Shown here piece by piece: positions 43,971-56,836 of a stretch of DNA of 64,000 nt; position 1 is the stretch's first letter, and each line of letters begins with the position of its first letter. The notes under the pieces were generated by a model. That model did not search any database. It worked only from the letters and a program-made list of their open reading frames with translations, and was not told the origin of the DNA. This DNA is from Morella rubra (taxonomy: Eukaryota > Streptophyta > Magnoliopsida > Fagales > Myricaceae): NCBI GenBank assembly GCA_003952965.2, contig CM025849.1:186001-250000 (forward strand), given 5' to 3'. The position numbers were made by a program, and so were the translations under genes.

Positions 43971-44420
43971 CTTTATTTATTTATTTTTTTTTAGGAAAAA
44001 CAAGAATTTTATTTGAAACAGGAAAAACTCCTCAATCCTAACGAGACAAGAGGAAAATAACCATTACAAACACCAAACACTTGGGATAAAACTAACTACA
44101 TGGAAGTCCAAAGATCCTATGTAATCTTCCCTGAGACACGGAAAAAACAAAGAAAAAGAAAATGCCGATCATGGCGGCGATGGTGCTGTGTTGCAGGAGA
44201 TGTCAACAAGCATGGCTTCGCCCCTCTCCCTCATGGGGTTGATCAACTCTACGAAGGATAGGGTCAGATCTGCTCTGAGGATAAAAGGAGACGAGAGATC
44301 TGAGAATTTATCCCCGGAGGATGGCGTCTAGTGAGAGTGACGGCGGCGCATGGACCTACTCACCGAGAGATGGGGCTGCATGCCGAACATCGGAACATGG
44401 ACAACAAGGAAGAGCAGACG
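43970..44420 (-). mobile_element. Minus-strand retroposon with poly(A) tail
   Basis: The plus strand shows TTTATTTATTTTTTTTTTAG followed by AACAAGAATTTTATTTGAAAC. In minus sense this is a 3' end with AATAAAATTC-type signal and poly(A). Upstream (44160-44410) is GC-rich sequence with GATGGCGGCG-like words. It fits a LINE or processed insert; no open frame is kept. Confidence 0.4.
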
Positions 44421-46514
44421 TCATTACATTTTAGTAAAACCTGCAGCAGGTTCCATTAAAATTTAAAAAGATGCCTTTCCTGTTCAGAGAAATATGAAAA
44501 CAGTGCAATTTGTTATACCTCGTTGTCTTGACTATAAAACAAGTATTTTATGTGCTGCAGGTTCCCTACCAGAAGGCGCAGCTTCCCAACAATTGCAAAT
44601 GAAATCAAAATATAAGACAAAGGCATCATGGATGACATATGATCAACATTAAAGAAGGCATTAAGTCAATTCAAAAGAAATAAGCACGAGATCAAAGAAA
44701 TATGTGCAGTTTTCGTGAAGGCAGGCAAGGGTTGATTTTTGGTCCACTACTTCGAGGAGTTGCTCATGTCATGCCCCGTGCCTCAGGGTAGAAGGGAAAA
44801 CCTTATCTTCGTGTTGGAATAGCAAAACGTCGCAAAATTTTTTTTTTTTTGAAACGGAGGAAGTTCAGACATCTATTTACGTGTGTCGAGTTCAAACAAA
44901 TTTTAGAAAGACTGACCGGTCAACTGACTAGTTAAGTCCTCTATTACCACTTGAGCTATCCCGATGAATTAAAATGCTATAGTTTTTTCAAAAGTAAAAT
45001 CATATTTTCACATTCGAGATTCGCCATAACTTAAACTCCAAAACTACACCTTGGTTCCATCATCAATGGACTTGAAAGCAACACTCGAAGGATTATATAG
45101 AAGACAGATGGTGCTTCCTGCAAACACACACTCCAGCTAGAGTTGTAAATGCAGGCCCACCACCTCAATCTGCCGATAGCTCGTAGCTGCTAGGGTTTGG
45201 ATAATGGCACCTCAACAACCTTCGAAAACAGCAAACTGATAGAGATTAACAAACAAAACCTTTGGGTCCCCTTTTGAAAGCAAGTTCTTAGTCCCTACAA
45301 ACCATGTAGTACATGGGCTCTCTTATCAAGCATCAAATCTAAAATGGTTTGATAAGGACCCAACATTTTGGACATTTTCAATTAGCTCCCTCTCATGGCG
45401 ACCGATCTAATGTGGACCTAAAGATGTATCTTTTCGCCTGTAGTCTCACCACCGTACACTTGGCATGCCGATAATTCAGCGACGGTGCCCATCACCGATC
45501 ACCTTGTCTATTTGTTAGCAGGCTTCTAGTTTCTTCACCCATCAATTTTTAGGCCAAGGAAAATGATACCCTCTTTTGGGAGCAATTTTCCCCCACTCTT
45601 CTTGAAGGAGAGATCAACGGAGGTTCGTAGAAGATAGTGCATTTGAAGGACCCACATAAAAGTCTGGATTTGATGCTGACCAAATGGATGAATCATGGCC
45701 GTCCGATTTGCCGAAAGCTTTTTCAATCATTGTACCTTTGGACAGAGAACTGTCCAAAGAGGTCCCATCTGACTTTATCTTAATGGCACGTGGACGGTTG
45801 AAACTAAGGAAATATTCATGGCAATAAAAATATATATTTTTCTCAAATATTATACTTCTCTTTCTAATAACCAAAAAAAAAAAAATCAAATATTGTCAAC
45901 CACGAGCTCATGTGTGGTCAATACTATTTAGGAAAAGAGAATTTTCCCAAATATCCATATCTTATCTTTTTAGTCTAGAGAATATTTCACTTGCTATCGT
46001 GCTATTTTACAGAGAATATTATTTTATATATGTTAAAGAATATAAATTAAATAATAAAAATTTATTTATTTTAAATCAATAATAAATTCACGTGATCAAT
46101 CCTTGGAAAATAAAGCACATGAATTTGACAAGTCTTGCATCTTCTACTACTTTTGAAGGAAGAAACTAGAGAATTGGGCCAAACAAGTTCATTGAAGGCC
46201 CAAGATAACTAAACTAAGTCCCTATTTCATGGACCTCAACTTTTGCAGGCTTCCCCTGGGAAAAAAAACTTTCCTGTCCATTGAGTTCCATGATCTATAG
46301 AAGGAAATTAAAAAAAAACAGAGCATTTGTGCAGTGTCACCATTCAATATCACAAACCAGGATTCTTGTCCACTTGACATAACAAAATCTCCCATAAAGC
46401 TGGAGATTTACCCAAAAAAAAAAAAAAAAAGAAAAAGAAAAACACCAACAATCCTACACAACAGCCTCCATGAGAGTGGAAGATTTTAAGAACAAGCGGA
46501 AAAACAAAAACATC
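44421..46514. other. Intergenic, repeats only
   Basis: It includes homopolymers (T-run at 44840-44851, A-runs at 45878 and 46414), AT-rich stretches and degenerate segments without conserved frames. The minus frames at 45535-45889 are unassigned and appear random. Confidence 0.35.
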
Positions 46515-47630
46515 TCAAAGAACATGCTGATGATGATCATTCCTTGCTTTATGTGTTCCTTCTCCCTTCATACATTTTTGGACGAGTTGCTTCAATCCTT
46601 TCTTGTGGGACTTCTTCTCACTTTTCTCCTTCATTCGTCTCTCTGCCTCTATTTGCTCGTCCAACTGCAAACACAGCTGCAACAAAATACATCAAAAGCT
46701 CATCAAATTAACGTACTCTGTTTTTCTTGATCGTTGATCAACATACATGTACGTGAATATCTTACCTTCAATACACGGTCCTCTACTTGTTCAAGCCTCT
46801 CAATGATTGTCCCTTTGACTTCAGTCTCAACTATCACGTGGTCGATCGGGCGGCTGTGCCTCTCTAGGCTCCTTGGGGAGAGATCAACTGATGATGCTTG
46901 GCTGTTGCTCGTAGGGGTCTCACTTGATATAATGGAAGCACCCGAACTCTTTGAGGATCTGCTGGGCCCCCTAATTTCCTCCAAGTGCCTCGACTGATGG
47001 CAAACATTAAAGCAAGTACTCATAAGAACTTGTGTGCATCTAACATTATTCAATTTGGTTACTTTCAAGACCCTTTAATATGAAGAAATTTCAAGAGATA
47101 TGAAGCTTTTCTATCCCAAACAGATCCAAAAGACTTCATTTAAATAAAACACTTACTATGTTATCCAAACGATCAAGCCTAGAAGTAATGGGTTCCTCAA
47201 CGATAGCCATCGCTATCGGATGCAATATACTCTCGCTGGAAACAAGCTTATCTCTGCGTCTCTTTTTGAACCGAAAAAGGCAACGAGTCCAGTTACTCCA
47301 GTACCTGCTTGGCTTAAGAGGTTCCTTTAAAAGGAGAAGATACTATAATAGGACAGCTCTTGCATGTCGCCACGACTTCGGCTTCTGTGTTAGATGTCAG
47401 TTCGTCAACACGACGCGTGTCATGCTGTGTGGGAGCATCAGGATCAGGATAATAATGATTGTGTATGGGCAGCCACGTGAAACGATGAGCCTGTCAGGCA
47501 TAGATACGGATGAGGAATGGCAGTATTTGTATCGAGAAGGGTCGGTCGTTTGTCACCCTGCATGGAACTCCTGCACTACAGTCGGGAGTTTTTTGGGTCT
47601 CCTAGTTTTTTGACTTTTCTTCTGAGCCAT
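46515..47630 (-). pseudogene. Disrupted gene of an uncharacterised plant coiled-coil family
   Basis: Three exons on the minus strand: 47157-47630, 46766-46993, 46515-46676, with GTAAGT and GTAAGA donors and CATCAG and GTTGCAG acceptors. The N-terminus is basic (MAQKKSQKTRRPKKLPTVVQ), followed by a segment containing RLIVSRGCPYT. The middle is Ser-rich with PIDHVIVETEVKGTIIERL, and the end is a charged helix (LDEQIEAERRMKEKSEKK) closing HHQHVL. The first exon has a TGA right after QEFHAG and at least one more frame change, since PDPDAPTQHDTRRVDEL lies in a different frame from the preceding IVSRGCPYT. The last two exons are open and well formed. I do not know a function. Confidence 0.6.
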
Positions 47631-48246
47631 AAAGAAAAAGGGTAGATTAAAGACTGAAAAAAGCCTATACAGAGACCATCGTTTGAAGATGATAAGAGGT
47701 AGCCCCTGTCTGGACCATACTGCGCATCAGATGAACTCCTTGAAAATGATGACGGAACACTTGCTCAGGTAAACAGAATGTCAAAGCTTTTCCCATATTA
47801 TCAAAATCAAACGCATCAGATAACTCTTTCTTGTAAATGAAGGAACACTTGCTGGGGAGAAAAAATGTTCAAAGCTTTTAAATATTATCAAAATCAAACA
47901 ACATTAAACCAGAAATGGCTATAAGTGGGGGAACAAAAAAAGTGAAAACGGGTAGCATACAAACTTCGGTTATATAAAGAATAATTCAATTGGTTCCACA
48001 GGCAGTGTTCAGAATAAGTTTTATGTCCAGAATAATACATAAACCACTGCTGTTACAACAAAATGATTTTCTTTACCACCTATGAGCTGCACATAACTTA
48101 AAAACTTCAAACAGACAAACAAGCTCACATACAACAAGGTTACAGCAAAAATATGAGACAACTATTATCAACTCCCACCTCTCAAACTTTAGCTGGGCAA
48201 GGAGAATAACTTAAAACCGAATTCTAAGACTTCGAGCTTCTTTTCT
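47631..48246 (-). other. 3' UTR of the cellulose synthase gene and spacer
   Basis: Downstream of the CesA stop the minus strand is T-rich and includes TTTTGCTGTAACC and TATGTATTATTCTGGAC stretches typical of a plant 3' UTR. No separate gene is seen. Confidence 0.4.
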
Positions 48247-51200
48247 CTAGCAGTTGATTCCACACTGCTGCACATCAGGGCCAGTGACTGTAGTGGTAAA
48301 TGGATCTATCCGCACCCATAACAAAGAGAAAATGGAAGCAAGAAGAATTGACCAGACAACAACAATGGTGGGTGTTCGGTTCTGGCGGCCCATCAGACCC
48401 TTAAGGAAGGGGTACAGATGGACGATCACCCAAAAGGCGAAGAAGAGCTTGCCAAAAAGGGGACCCCATGATTGGTAACCGCTGTTGATGGCATAGGAGA
48501 TCCCTGCAACTACTCCGACCAAGTTGACGATGAGGAGAGTTGTTGGCGGGATGAGAAGGGTTGTCCACTTAAACATGTAAAGTTCGGTAAAGTCTCCATC
48601 CTCATCTGATGCCTTGGATGTAACAGTGAAGTTGGTGTCAATTCCAGCAAGCACTTTAAGTAAACCTTGGAAAACGGCAAAGAGATGGGCTGAAACACCA
48701 CCAATAACCCAAAACTGTTCATTTCTCCACCATTCATCGATTCCGACACCACTCCACCTCATCTCCAGGATACCAGTGGCAAAGATGGAAATAAAGAGAG
48801 ATATAAACCATATACTCGCAATGTTACTGATCTGCAAGTGGAATAAGACAAGCAAAGAATTTAGCACGTTGCAAAGACTGCAGCATTTTGATACCATGTT
48901 CACATCAGACTAACACACTGAAAATATAGTCTCCCTCTATGCGAAAGTTGCTTCCAGTCCACATTAAAATATCAAATACTTCATCTTTTTGTTTTTTCTA
49001 AAACTCCTAATCCGCTTAACTAAAAAGAGCAACCTGTGGATTCCTTTAACAATTAGATTCCAGCAATGTGGTTCCTGTAAAATCCTGCCACTAACTCTTT
49101 CCAGAGAATTTAGGCACACACCTTTCCGATTTTTGAAACCAAATCACTAACTCCCCAAATAACATGACATGGTCAGCTGTTGTAAGATGCCGGGATTGCA
49201 TCCGAGGTGATGACCAAGAAAATCAATAAGTACCATATCAAAATATAGAGATAAGAACATGAAAAGAGATGAGTTTGGTCATAAAACGAACCTGTGGAAT
49301 GATGAACTTGTTGGTAAGTAGACAGACAGCAGGCAAAGTACAATACATTAGAAGAGGAATAGCAGTGAGGGGATAGATGGTGGTGTTCACATATGAGAAT
49401 CTCTCCAACCATTTAAGCCTTCCACCGTATCCATACCAGATAGGGCAATGTCTACTAAGAAGAATTTCAACAGAACCCAGAGCCCAACGAAGCACTTGGT
49501 TCAGACGATCAGAAAGATTAATAGGAGCAGACCCTTTAAAGGCTGGGCGTTTGGGCATGCAGTAAATTGACCGCCAACCACGAGCATGCATCTTGAATCC
49601 TGTAAGAATATCTTCCGTAACTGAACCATAAATCCATCCTATCTGCAGTGCAAGAGACAATATATTAGTTATACAAATCAAACTCAAAATCTAATTTTAC
49701 CATATTTCCTGAGACATAAAAAACTGTATTTATCATGTTTAGAAATAATACAACTTGTGAAGACCATACACAAAAGACAGAAAACACTTTAAGTGAGTAT
49801 ATCTTGCTAGTTGCTTGTCGATTGAAAGAAGGTTGCTACAGGCACCTTTATGGAAAAGGTGCCAGTAGTAACAAACTTGTATAATCTTTATGTGGAAAGT
49901 TTCATTTCATTTAGTGAGCACACATTCCCAAAACAAATAATCTTTGCACCTGACTCGAAGTTAAGGGGAAAACTGCATTCCAAAATTCCTTACAACTGCC
50001 TATATAATCTAAGCATACTCCGCAACTATGAGTGTCTATTCATTCAAACCTTCATGGGTATCAGAAAAGGACTAGCTGCAGCAACAACTTTCCTTCGAGA
50101 TAATTATTATTTGAGAAGACAACAAAATCTCACTTATTTCCTCCTTTACCTTGAGACTAAAAATAGGCCTCGTTTGTCATTCTTTCACAAATTGGTGACC
50201 ATGTTGAAAATCTCTAAACTCAGAGGCATATTTCTGCCCATGCACATATGAAACGTAATAAAAATATTCATTAAATTTTACAGATTCCAAAATAATTTTT
50301 ATCTCATATATAAGTCATCACTACAGATGGCAGTGACTACATCTAATAAAGAAGGTAATACTTTGTGGAAACAAATTTCTTAATGCAGGGAACAATAAAG
50401 TAAATGGAAAAAGAAATAACTGTTAACGATAAAGATTAAATAGCAAGAAAACACACCTCACTTCCCCAGTCTGTTTTGTCCTCGTAACCACAGCTGATAA
50501 CATGAATGGCCTCTTTAAGAAGAGTTTCGGGTGTTGCAGATTGTGGCACACCACCATTCTCCATAAGTGTAGAGGCAACAAAAACAGCAGACTGACCAAA
50601 CCTTTTCTCCAAGCTCATTTGTGACATGAGTAGTGACTTTTCATCATCAAATCCAGAACCTAAATTTGCAAATGAAGTGGTAGAAGTTTGTAGTTGTATT
50701 CAACAAAATCAAAAGAGAGGTACTAGATGCTGCAAAAAATGTCCAAACGCAGTTTCATGAATTCCTGAGTAAATTTGTTTACCCAGTTCAATCCTAGTAA
50801 AAAAGACAAGAAGCAATAATTTCCCCCTTCTAAAAACGTAGACAAGCAAGGTAGACAATTGTACTTGATCAACCCTTGTTGCCAGATAAAAATGGCATTT
50901 TGACAGGTATATTTTTAAGGGGAAGATGGACAAATTGAAACAATAATCTGCAAAGTACCTTCCACGCCCTCTTCTATATCCTCTAGACTGAAGATAGGCA
51001 CGGTGGGGTCCACATGCTTGCTAGATTTCTTCTTGTCTGAACCCTTTTTGCTAGACTTCGAGCTCTTCTTTCGTGATCCACCACAGAGTGAAGACAGGAA
51101 TCCAGGTTTCTTATGCTTAGGTTTGAGAGGCGGCTCATAACCATATAAAGCTGTCCTATTGAAGACACATCCGGTACCCACATAAACAGGGCCTTGAATG

Positions 51201-54200
51201 CCATCCAAACCTCTCAAGTTAATCTGAAATTGACAATGAACAGAACCAGTATGAAAAAGATGCTGAGCAAAATATAACAAACTAAGTTTAGGATATATCA
51301 AACAAATCGCACATGAGACCGCATGATTAAAACCATTCTACAATATGGGATAGAAACAAATAATGAACCACTTAAATAGAAGGCCGTACAACTTACATCA
51401 AAGAAAACAGTGTTACGGTTAGCATATCTGTCATTTCTATCAATTCCATCAAATCTCTGCGGAAACTGAACATAGCAAACATGCTTCCCAAGGTTTGGAT
51501 CCATTAGGAAACACATAGCTTCCCGCAGGGCCTTGCTATTGTTTATGTAGTGATCACAATCAAGATTCAACAAGAAAGGCCCGTTGGTAAGGACAGCTGA
51601 TACTCGAACCTGCAAGAGAATATTGACAGCCAGACATCACAATATGCTAGACATCAAGAGAATAAAAACTCCAGCTTCTGTATATAGTTCATTACTCACA
51701 AGTGAATTCATAGCACCAGCCTTCTTGTGATGTTGAAAACCTGGACGCTTTTCACGAGAAACATAGACTAAGCGTGGCAGTTCATTACCCTCAGCATCAA
51801 GTCCTCCACTTTGGCCCAAGAAAACCTTCAGATAATTATTCAGATATTATCTTAGCAATCAAATGATTCACAGAAGAGCGCCGATATAAGTAGAATCCAC
51901 CTTAGAATCCAAAAAAAAACAGACCCTCGTTGAAGGATGAGGAGGAGACAGAGGGGGGGGGGGGGGGGGAGAGATTAAAGAAGACTAGGCCACTTATGTA
52001 TCCCAAAAAAGAAGATTCAGAGGAGTAAATGGCAATAATTAAATTCATGCAGAACAATATTGTTGTACGCAGTTTGCTTTATGTAGCTCAAGGAAAAGTT
52101 GTCGCAAAGAAGAAACTAATTCGGAACCATACCAGAATTCTAACTAGCAGTAACTAGAAATGTTCAGCAAACACATATCTACCAATTTGGAGCACAAACC
52201 TGGATCATTCCTGGATGGTCTCTGGTGTTGTTTCCAGGCCATGGTGTACCATCTTGCATAATCCATCCTTCTTCAGGAATTTTCTGCGCCTTGGCAACAA
52301 GCCCATTGACACGGACTTTAAATTCTTCGTATTCTCTCTGTAATTCAACATGAAGAAGTAACCTAAGATGGTGCTTGAAAGGGGAAAATGGAGTGGTAAG
52401 GTACATTGGGAATAAATGACCTTACCTTCATAGCTCTACGATCTTTAACAAATGAAGGTTGAACCTTATCCTTCAAGTAGTCAATCTTTTGTGCGAAGTA
52501 CCATTCTGGAGCCCGAGGCTCAATGCTATATTTCTTGCAGAAAGGAACCCATTTCCTTGCAAATTCAGATGTTTCGGATAAAGCTTCAAATGTCAACATA
52601 GCAGCTCCATCATCAGACACATAGCAAGAGACCTTATCAACTGGGTAGTCAACAGCAAGAATGGATAGCACAGTATTGGCTGTAACAAGAGGAGGTTCTT
52701 TCAATGGGTCAACAGTACTGACAAATATATCAACTGCAGCTAACTGTGAAGGTTCTCCTTCTCGGTCATATCTGCATGAATTCGGTTTTCAGACTATACG
52801 TAAAAGGAAGAGCACCACCAAACTGAGGCCCGGTATGATAACTAGTGATAGATATTCTTACCTCAGAGAAAGCCTGTCAAGATATGTTTCACGGTTTACA
52901 GGCAGCCACTTGGGAAACTGATCCAATATCCAGGATATCGCAAACCAAATCTCACAAATCACAGATATTAACCACAGAGCATAGGCATTGCGCACAGGAT
53001 TTGTTATTCGATAGTGCAAGAAAATGCAGAGAATAATGAGCCGCAGAACAATGACCATCCTGTATGGGTTTATTCTAGATGATGGAATAGAAACCTTTCT
53101 TGAGAGAGGCTGCCGAGCTTCATCATTCCTGCAAACAAAAAGAAGCATGACATTAATCGTGTCCTTCTCTCAACTGGAATCACAATACAAGTGATACCAT
53201 ATAAGTTATACTTGGGAAAACTGATTGGGCAGCTAAACTTAGTTTATAGTCGGAACTCCATTTGCAAGTATTGCTTAAAAGTAACAACCAAGTTTGCCCA
53301 TGAAAAAGCGGTTACAGAATAAAGCTCATGTAATCAAGAAGTAAAGTATGAGTCTTAAACATGCATTCCAAAATTCAATCCAAAAAGGGCAGCCAAAGAT
53401 TCATGAATTCAATCAAGAGAACTCACAGTATTTAGAAAAAAACAAAAAACAAAAGAGAGAACTCACAGTAAAGATTCATCCCCAAGCACATCAGTGCTGG
53501 CATCAATATCACCAACCCCCCTTTCAGAATTGGCTTGGCCAGTGCTCATTGGAGCAACATTCTTTTCCTGCTTCATCTTCCATCCATCAACTCTCTCTTT
53601 CCAGGCTACATTGCCTAATCCTGATGAACCAAATTCCCTCACTGGATCCACAACCCTAACATTAGCTGCACATTAAGTATCACCATCAACCCCAAAACAA
53701 CATCTGATTGCAACACATAAACACCAGTGTAGGGTGAGAGAGAACATACGTGATTGATTAGCATCAGATGCATAAGGAAGAGGATGGATACGCTTCCCAC
53801 CACCAACTCCAGGAGAAGCCATAGAAAGATGCTCAGGTGATGCAGCAGACAATTCTCCAGAAACCTAGAAGTTTGCAATGGCCGACAGGTTAATTCCACT
53901 TCGAAAGCCATCACCCCCCCCCCCCCCCCCACCCCCACAAAAAAAATAAAAAAGAGAAAAGAAAAGACAAGGAAAAGATCATGGCATGTCAGAATGTATT
54001 ACCTCTGTTCCATTAGTGAGCAGAGGAATGTTGTGAGAAACCTCCTTATCATAAGAGGGAGCCCCAACATCCTCCCCACGTCCATATGCCATAGGCCAGC
54101 TCAACATGCGCTCCGCAATCTTCTGCTTTTGGTTTTGTTCTTCTGACGTGTAATTGAAGTCACTAGCACCATCGTCAGCATCAGCGTCCTCTTCTCTATC

Positions 54201-55235
54201 ACCAAGAATTGCAGGGCTTCCTGGAAGCAACAAGACAAATATTAGCAAAATTCAGAATATTTTAATTCTTAAAATATTTGCAGCTTCTAAAAGATTGACA
54301 GTGATACTGGCAATACAAAGTAAACCATCTTGATATAAGTTCAGGGACAAAAGAAGAGCACACCCCCCAAAGGTACAATCAGACAAAGCATGCTTTGACA
54401 TTTTACAAGATTCAATTAACTTTGTTGCTCTTGTTTGCAGTTTTCACAGTTGTCATGAACAACATCACAGACTAGTGAATGACATACCAAACTTGGGAGC
54501 ACTTATCCTTGTCTACTAGTCTATGGCAGACTTTCCAGTTACATACATCTGAATTACCTTTATGTCTCTTATATCGGGTTTTGCATTGTGGGCAAGATTG
54601 ATTCCCATCCTTCCTCTCATACTCATAACAAGGCCTGCAAACCGGAAAAGCACAAACATCGCAGGCAATGAATGGTTCGCCATCTAAAGTCTTCCCAACA
54701 TTATCACCGCAGATCTGGCAGACCTGTCCGCCCAGGTTCTTTGTGGCTTTTGCCTGAGTCATATTACATTACAAGACAAAACATTCAACCAGTTTAGATG
54801 CTTAAAATTAATTTGAATTAATCAAACGCACAATGTAAACCAAGCCGACGTTCCCAAACTTTACAGTTAATTAGAATCAATGGGAGGCAAGAAAAACCCA
54901 TTAAAAGGTCAAAGTTCAATCTTTGAATGATTCCCAAGCCGCATCTGCTGAACAAATGTGGAAAACGGAGAGAAAGAAACTAAAGAATCTCTTCTGCTCA
55001 TCAATGAATAGGACCAGAGCCAAAAACAATTTCCACTCAGCTGAACCTAGTTCAACTAATGAAAGTTATGGGGAAAAGAATTTCAGTTTGACAACCAAAC
55101 AGCTGAAGGAGTTTAATTAGCACCACGTTTAACATTTTCCTATACGCTGTTCTTTCACTAACCAAAGAGCGGCAAATTGCTAGCTAAATCTGATGCTTTG
55201 CGCATACTTACCCCGGTTTCTCCTTCTGATTCCAT
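48247..55235 (-). CDS. CESA3: Cellulose synthase catalytic subunit, CesA3 type (primary wall)
   Basis: Processive UDP-glucose beta-1,4-glucosyltransferase (GT2) of the plasma-membrane rosette that makes cellulose. Fourteen exons on the minus strand: 55212-55235, 54558-54753, 54003-54220, 53750-53864, 53467-53665, 52862-53128, 52426-52771, 52200-52337, 51700-51825, 51397-51609, 50959-51223, 50457-50659, 49292-49642, 48247-48831. Total 3,246 nt, exactly in frame, 1,081 residues. The N-terminal zinc finger begins at C20-x2-C23. Catalytic residues by position: D393-D394 (VSDDG), D560-C-D562, TED 779-781 and QVLRW 819-823. Two transmembrane helices precede and six follow the cytosolic domain. The first eight residues, MESEGETG, and the ending CGINC match the CesA3 group. 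No frame defects were found, in contrast to several neighbours. It needs CesA1- and CesA6-type partners, known from the family. Confidence 0.95.
51953..51969 (+). repeat. G17 homopolymer in a CesA3 intron
   Basis: Seventeen consecutive G on the plus strand (C in the transcript), preceded by GAGGAGGAGACAGA, within the intron between coding exons 8 and 9. Confidence 0.8.
53914..53936 (-). repeat. C17-A-C5 tract: G-run in the CesA3 pre-mRNA near a 3' splice site
   Basis: On the transcript strand this is GGGGG-T-G17, ending about 50 bases upstream of the acceptor of coding exon 4 (exon starts 53864). It lies in the usual branch-point zone of a plant intron and could form a G-quadruplex. Confidence 0.75.
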
Positions 55236-55809
55236 CAGCACACGCTTCTCTTCACCCGGATGTGAAGAATGGACCCACTAAGTATCTGAATCTCAACAAG
55301 ATCTACGCATGTCTCCAAGCTCTATGCCCCAAAAGCAAGCCTTTTACTCGAAGTAAAGCCCAGATCTGCATAGAAATGCCGGACAGCGAATCAAATTATC
55401 CACTTCAACAGTGATCAATAGCTAACTGAAATTTCTAAGCTTGTATTTTGATTTTAGTATCTGATAAAATGTATGAAAAGAGATTAGAGTCGTTCAGAAC
55501 TATAATCTTGGAGCTGTCATTGTTTTTTACCAGAGCAAACAAAGCACCTCTTACAACTCCTTTCGTTGGTTTTCTTCAGCTCCCAAAATCTTATTTCAAA
55601 TACAATTTTAAGAAGCAACCCAATTATCATTTCACAATTTTTAAGCCGCCACACAGATCGCAGGAGCTACACTTACCTCCAAAACGCAATCTTTGTCCGA
55701 AAACAACTCGATCAGTGGGAATTCCGAGGAACCCAGTTGAATCCCTCGGGAAAAGAAAGCCCAATTGACACAAATTCCCACCAGATCCCGTGCCAAGAAT
55801 CCTCCGAAA

Positions 55810-55843
<34 letters not shown>

Positions 55844-56110
55844 ATAATCGGAGTTTCAGGGACTCGGATCGAACTGACCCAAGTAGACAAACAATGCTAT
55901 GCCAAGCCCAGCTCGCTCTCTCTCTCTCTCTCTCTGCCTGGGAGTCTTAAACAGAGTGTGTAGCTGGGCTATGATTGTATAAAAATATTTTATATTAGTG
56001 GAAATGGCTTTGAAGAGACGAAAAGGACACGGCAACTACGAGCTTATAGACTTACCTACTCCACCGACACTATCTGTGTCTCTGAGCGAGTAAGAAACAG
56101 AAGATCGTAG
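55236..56110 (-). promoter_or_regulatory. CesA3 leader and promoter region with GA/CT microsatellites
   Basis: Upstream of the start codon the transcript strand carries CT repeats (plus-strand GA at 55812-55840) and a GA tract (plus-strand CT at 55915-55936). Such CT/GA tracts are common in leaders and core promoters of plant housekeeping genes. The plus-strand frames here are low-complexity and not supported. No TATA box could be assigned with confidence. Confidence 0.45.
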
Positions 56111-56649
56111 CGCTGGAACCCGTTCATTTCGTTTCTGTTTTACCTATCTGTAGATTCTGTACACTTGGAAAAATGGAAATATATAAATACGGGTAAAAAA
56201 AATTCAAAAAAATAATAGAGTTAATTCGATCAGAAAAATAATAATAAATTCAAATTTTTAAAATAACATCGAATTTGACTGGGAAAAAAAACTATGACGA
56301 CACCGACATTCTTTTTTATCAAGTTTATAATTTGATGGAGTGGTTACTCTGATATTATTTAGCATCTTTAAATAGATCAGTCATATTTATAAATTTATTT
56401 ATGTAAAGGACTTAAACAAAGATAATTACTATTAACATGGATATTAATATGTTTTAATATATTTTCAATGGTTAATTCCTATATACAATGGAGTATGGAC
56501 CTTTGATTAAGGAGGAAATTTGTTTTCATAAAGTTGATCACTGAAAGAGATCAATGAGGCAAACCAATATCAATTGGACAATAAAATATCTGCAAGCACC
56601 TGCATCATTCTATTTTTATTTATTTCTTAGCTTGATATTATGGGGGTGT
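56111..56649. other. AT-rich intergenic, no supported gene
   Basis: Nothing coding or structured beyond AT richness was seen. Confidence 0.4.
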
Positions 56650-56836
56650 TTGTTTGTCTAATTTTTTGAGGGTTCAAAATTTTCACCACATAAACACATT
56701 TCACAAATTTCAATAAACTTCACACTTTTAACACATACACTTCACAATTTTCACAAACCCCAATAAAATTTTAACATTAAAATATTCTTAAAATTTTAAG
56801 AACATTCCTCAAAATTTCGATAAACAAACTCCCCTT
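56644..56836. mobile_element. Short MITE with 16-bp inverted ends
   Basis: Left end GGGGTGTTTGTTTGTC; right end GATAAACAAACTCCCC, complement GGGGAGTTTGTTTATC, 14 of 16 matching. The interior is about 190 bp with repeated TTTCAC(A)AATTT words. It lies about 1.4 kb upstream of the CesA3 start codon. Confidence 0.65.

Noticed and set aside
49850..50251. 133-residue plus frame inside a CesA3 intron
   Set aside because: Lies wholly in the long intron between coding exons 12 and 13, with no motif or promoter.
55566..55950. Frames over the GA/CT repeats upstream of CesA3
   Set aside because: Microsatellite translations (RERERE or SLSLSL), in the leader or promoter of CesA3.
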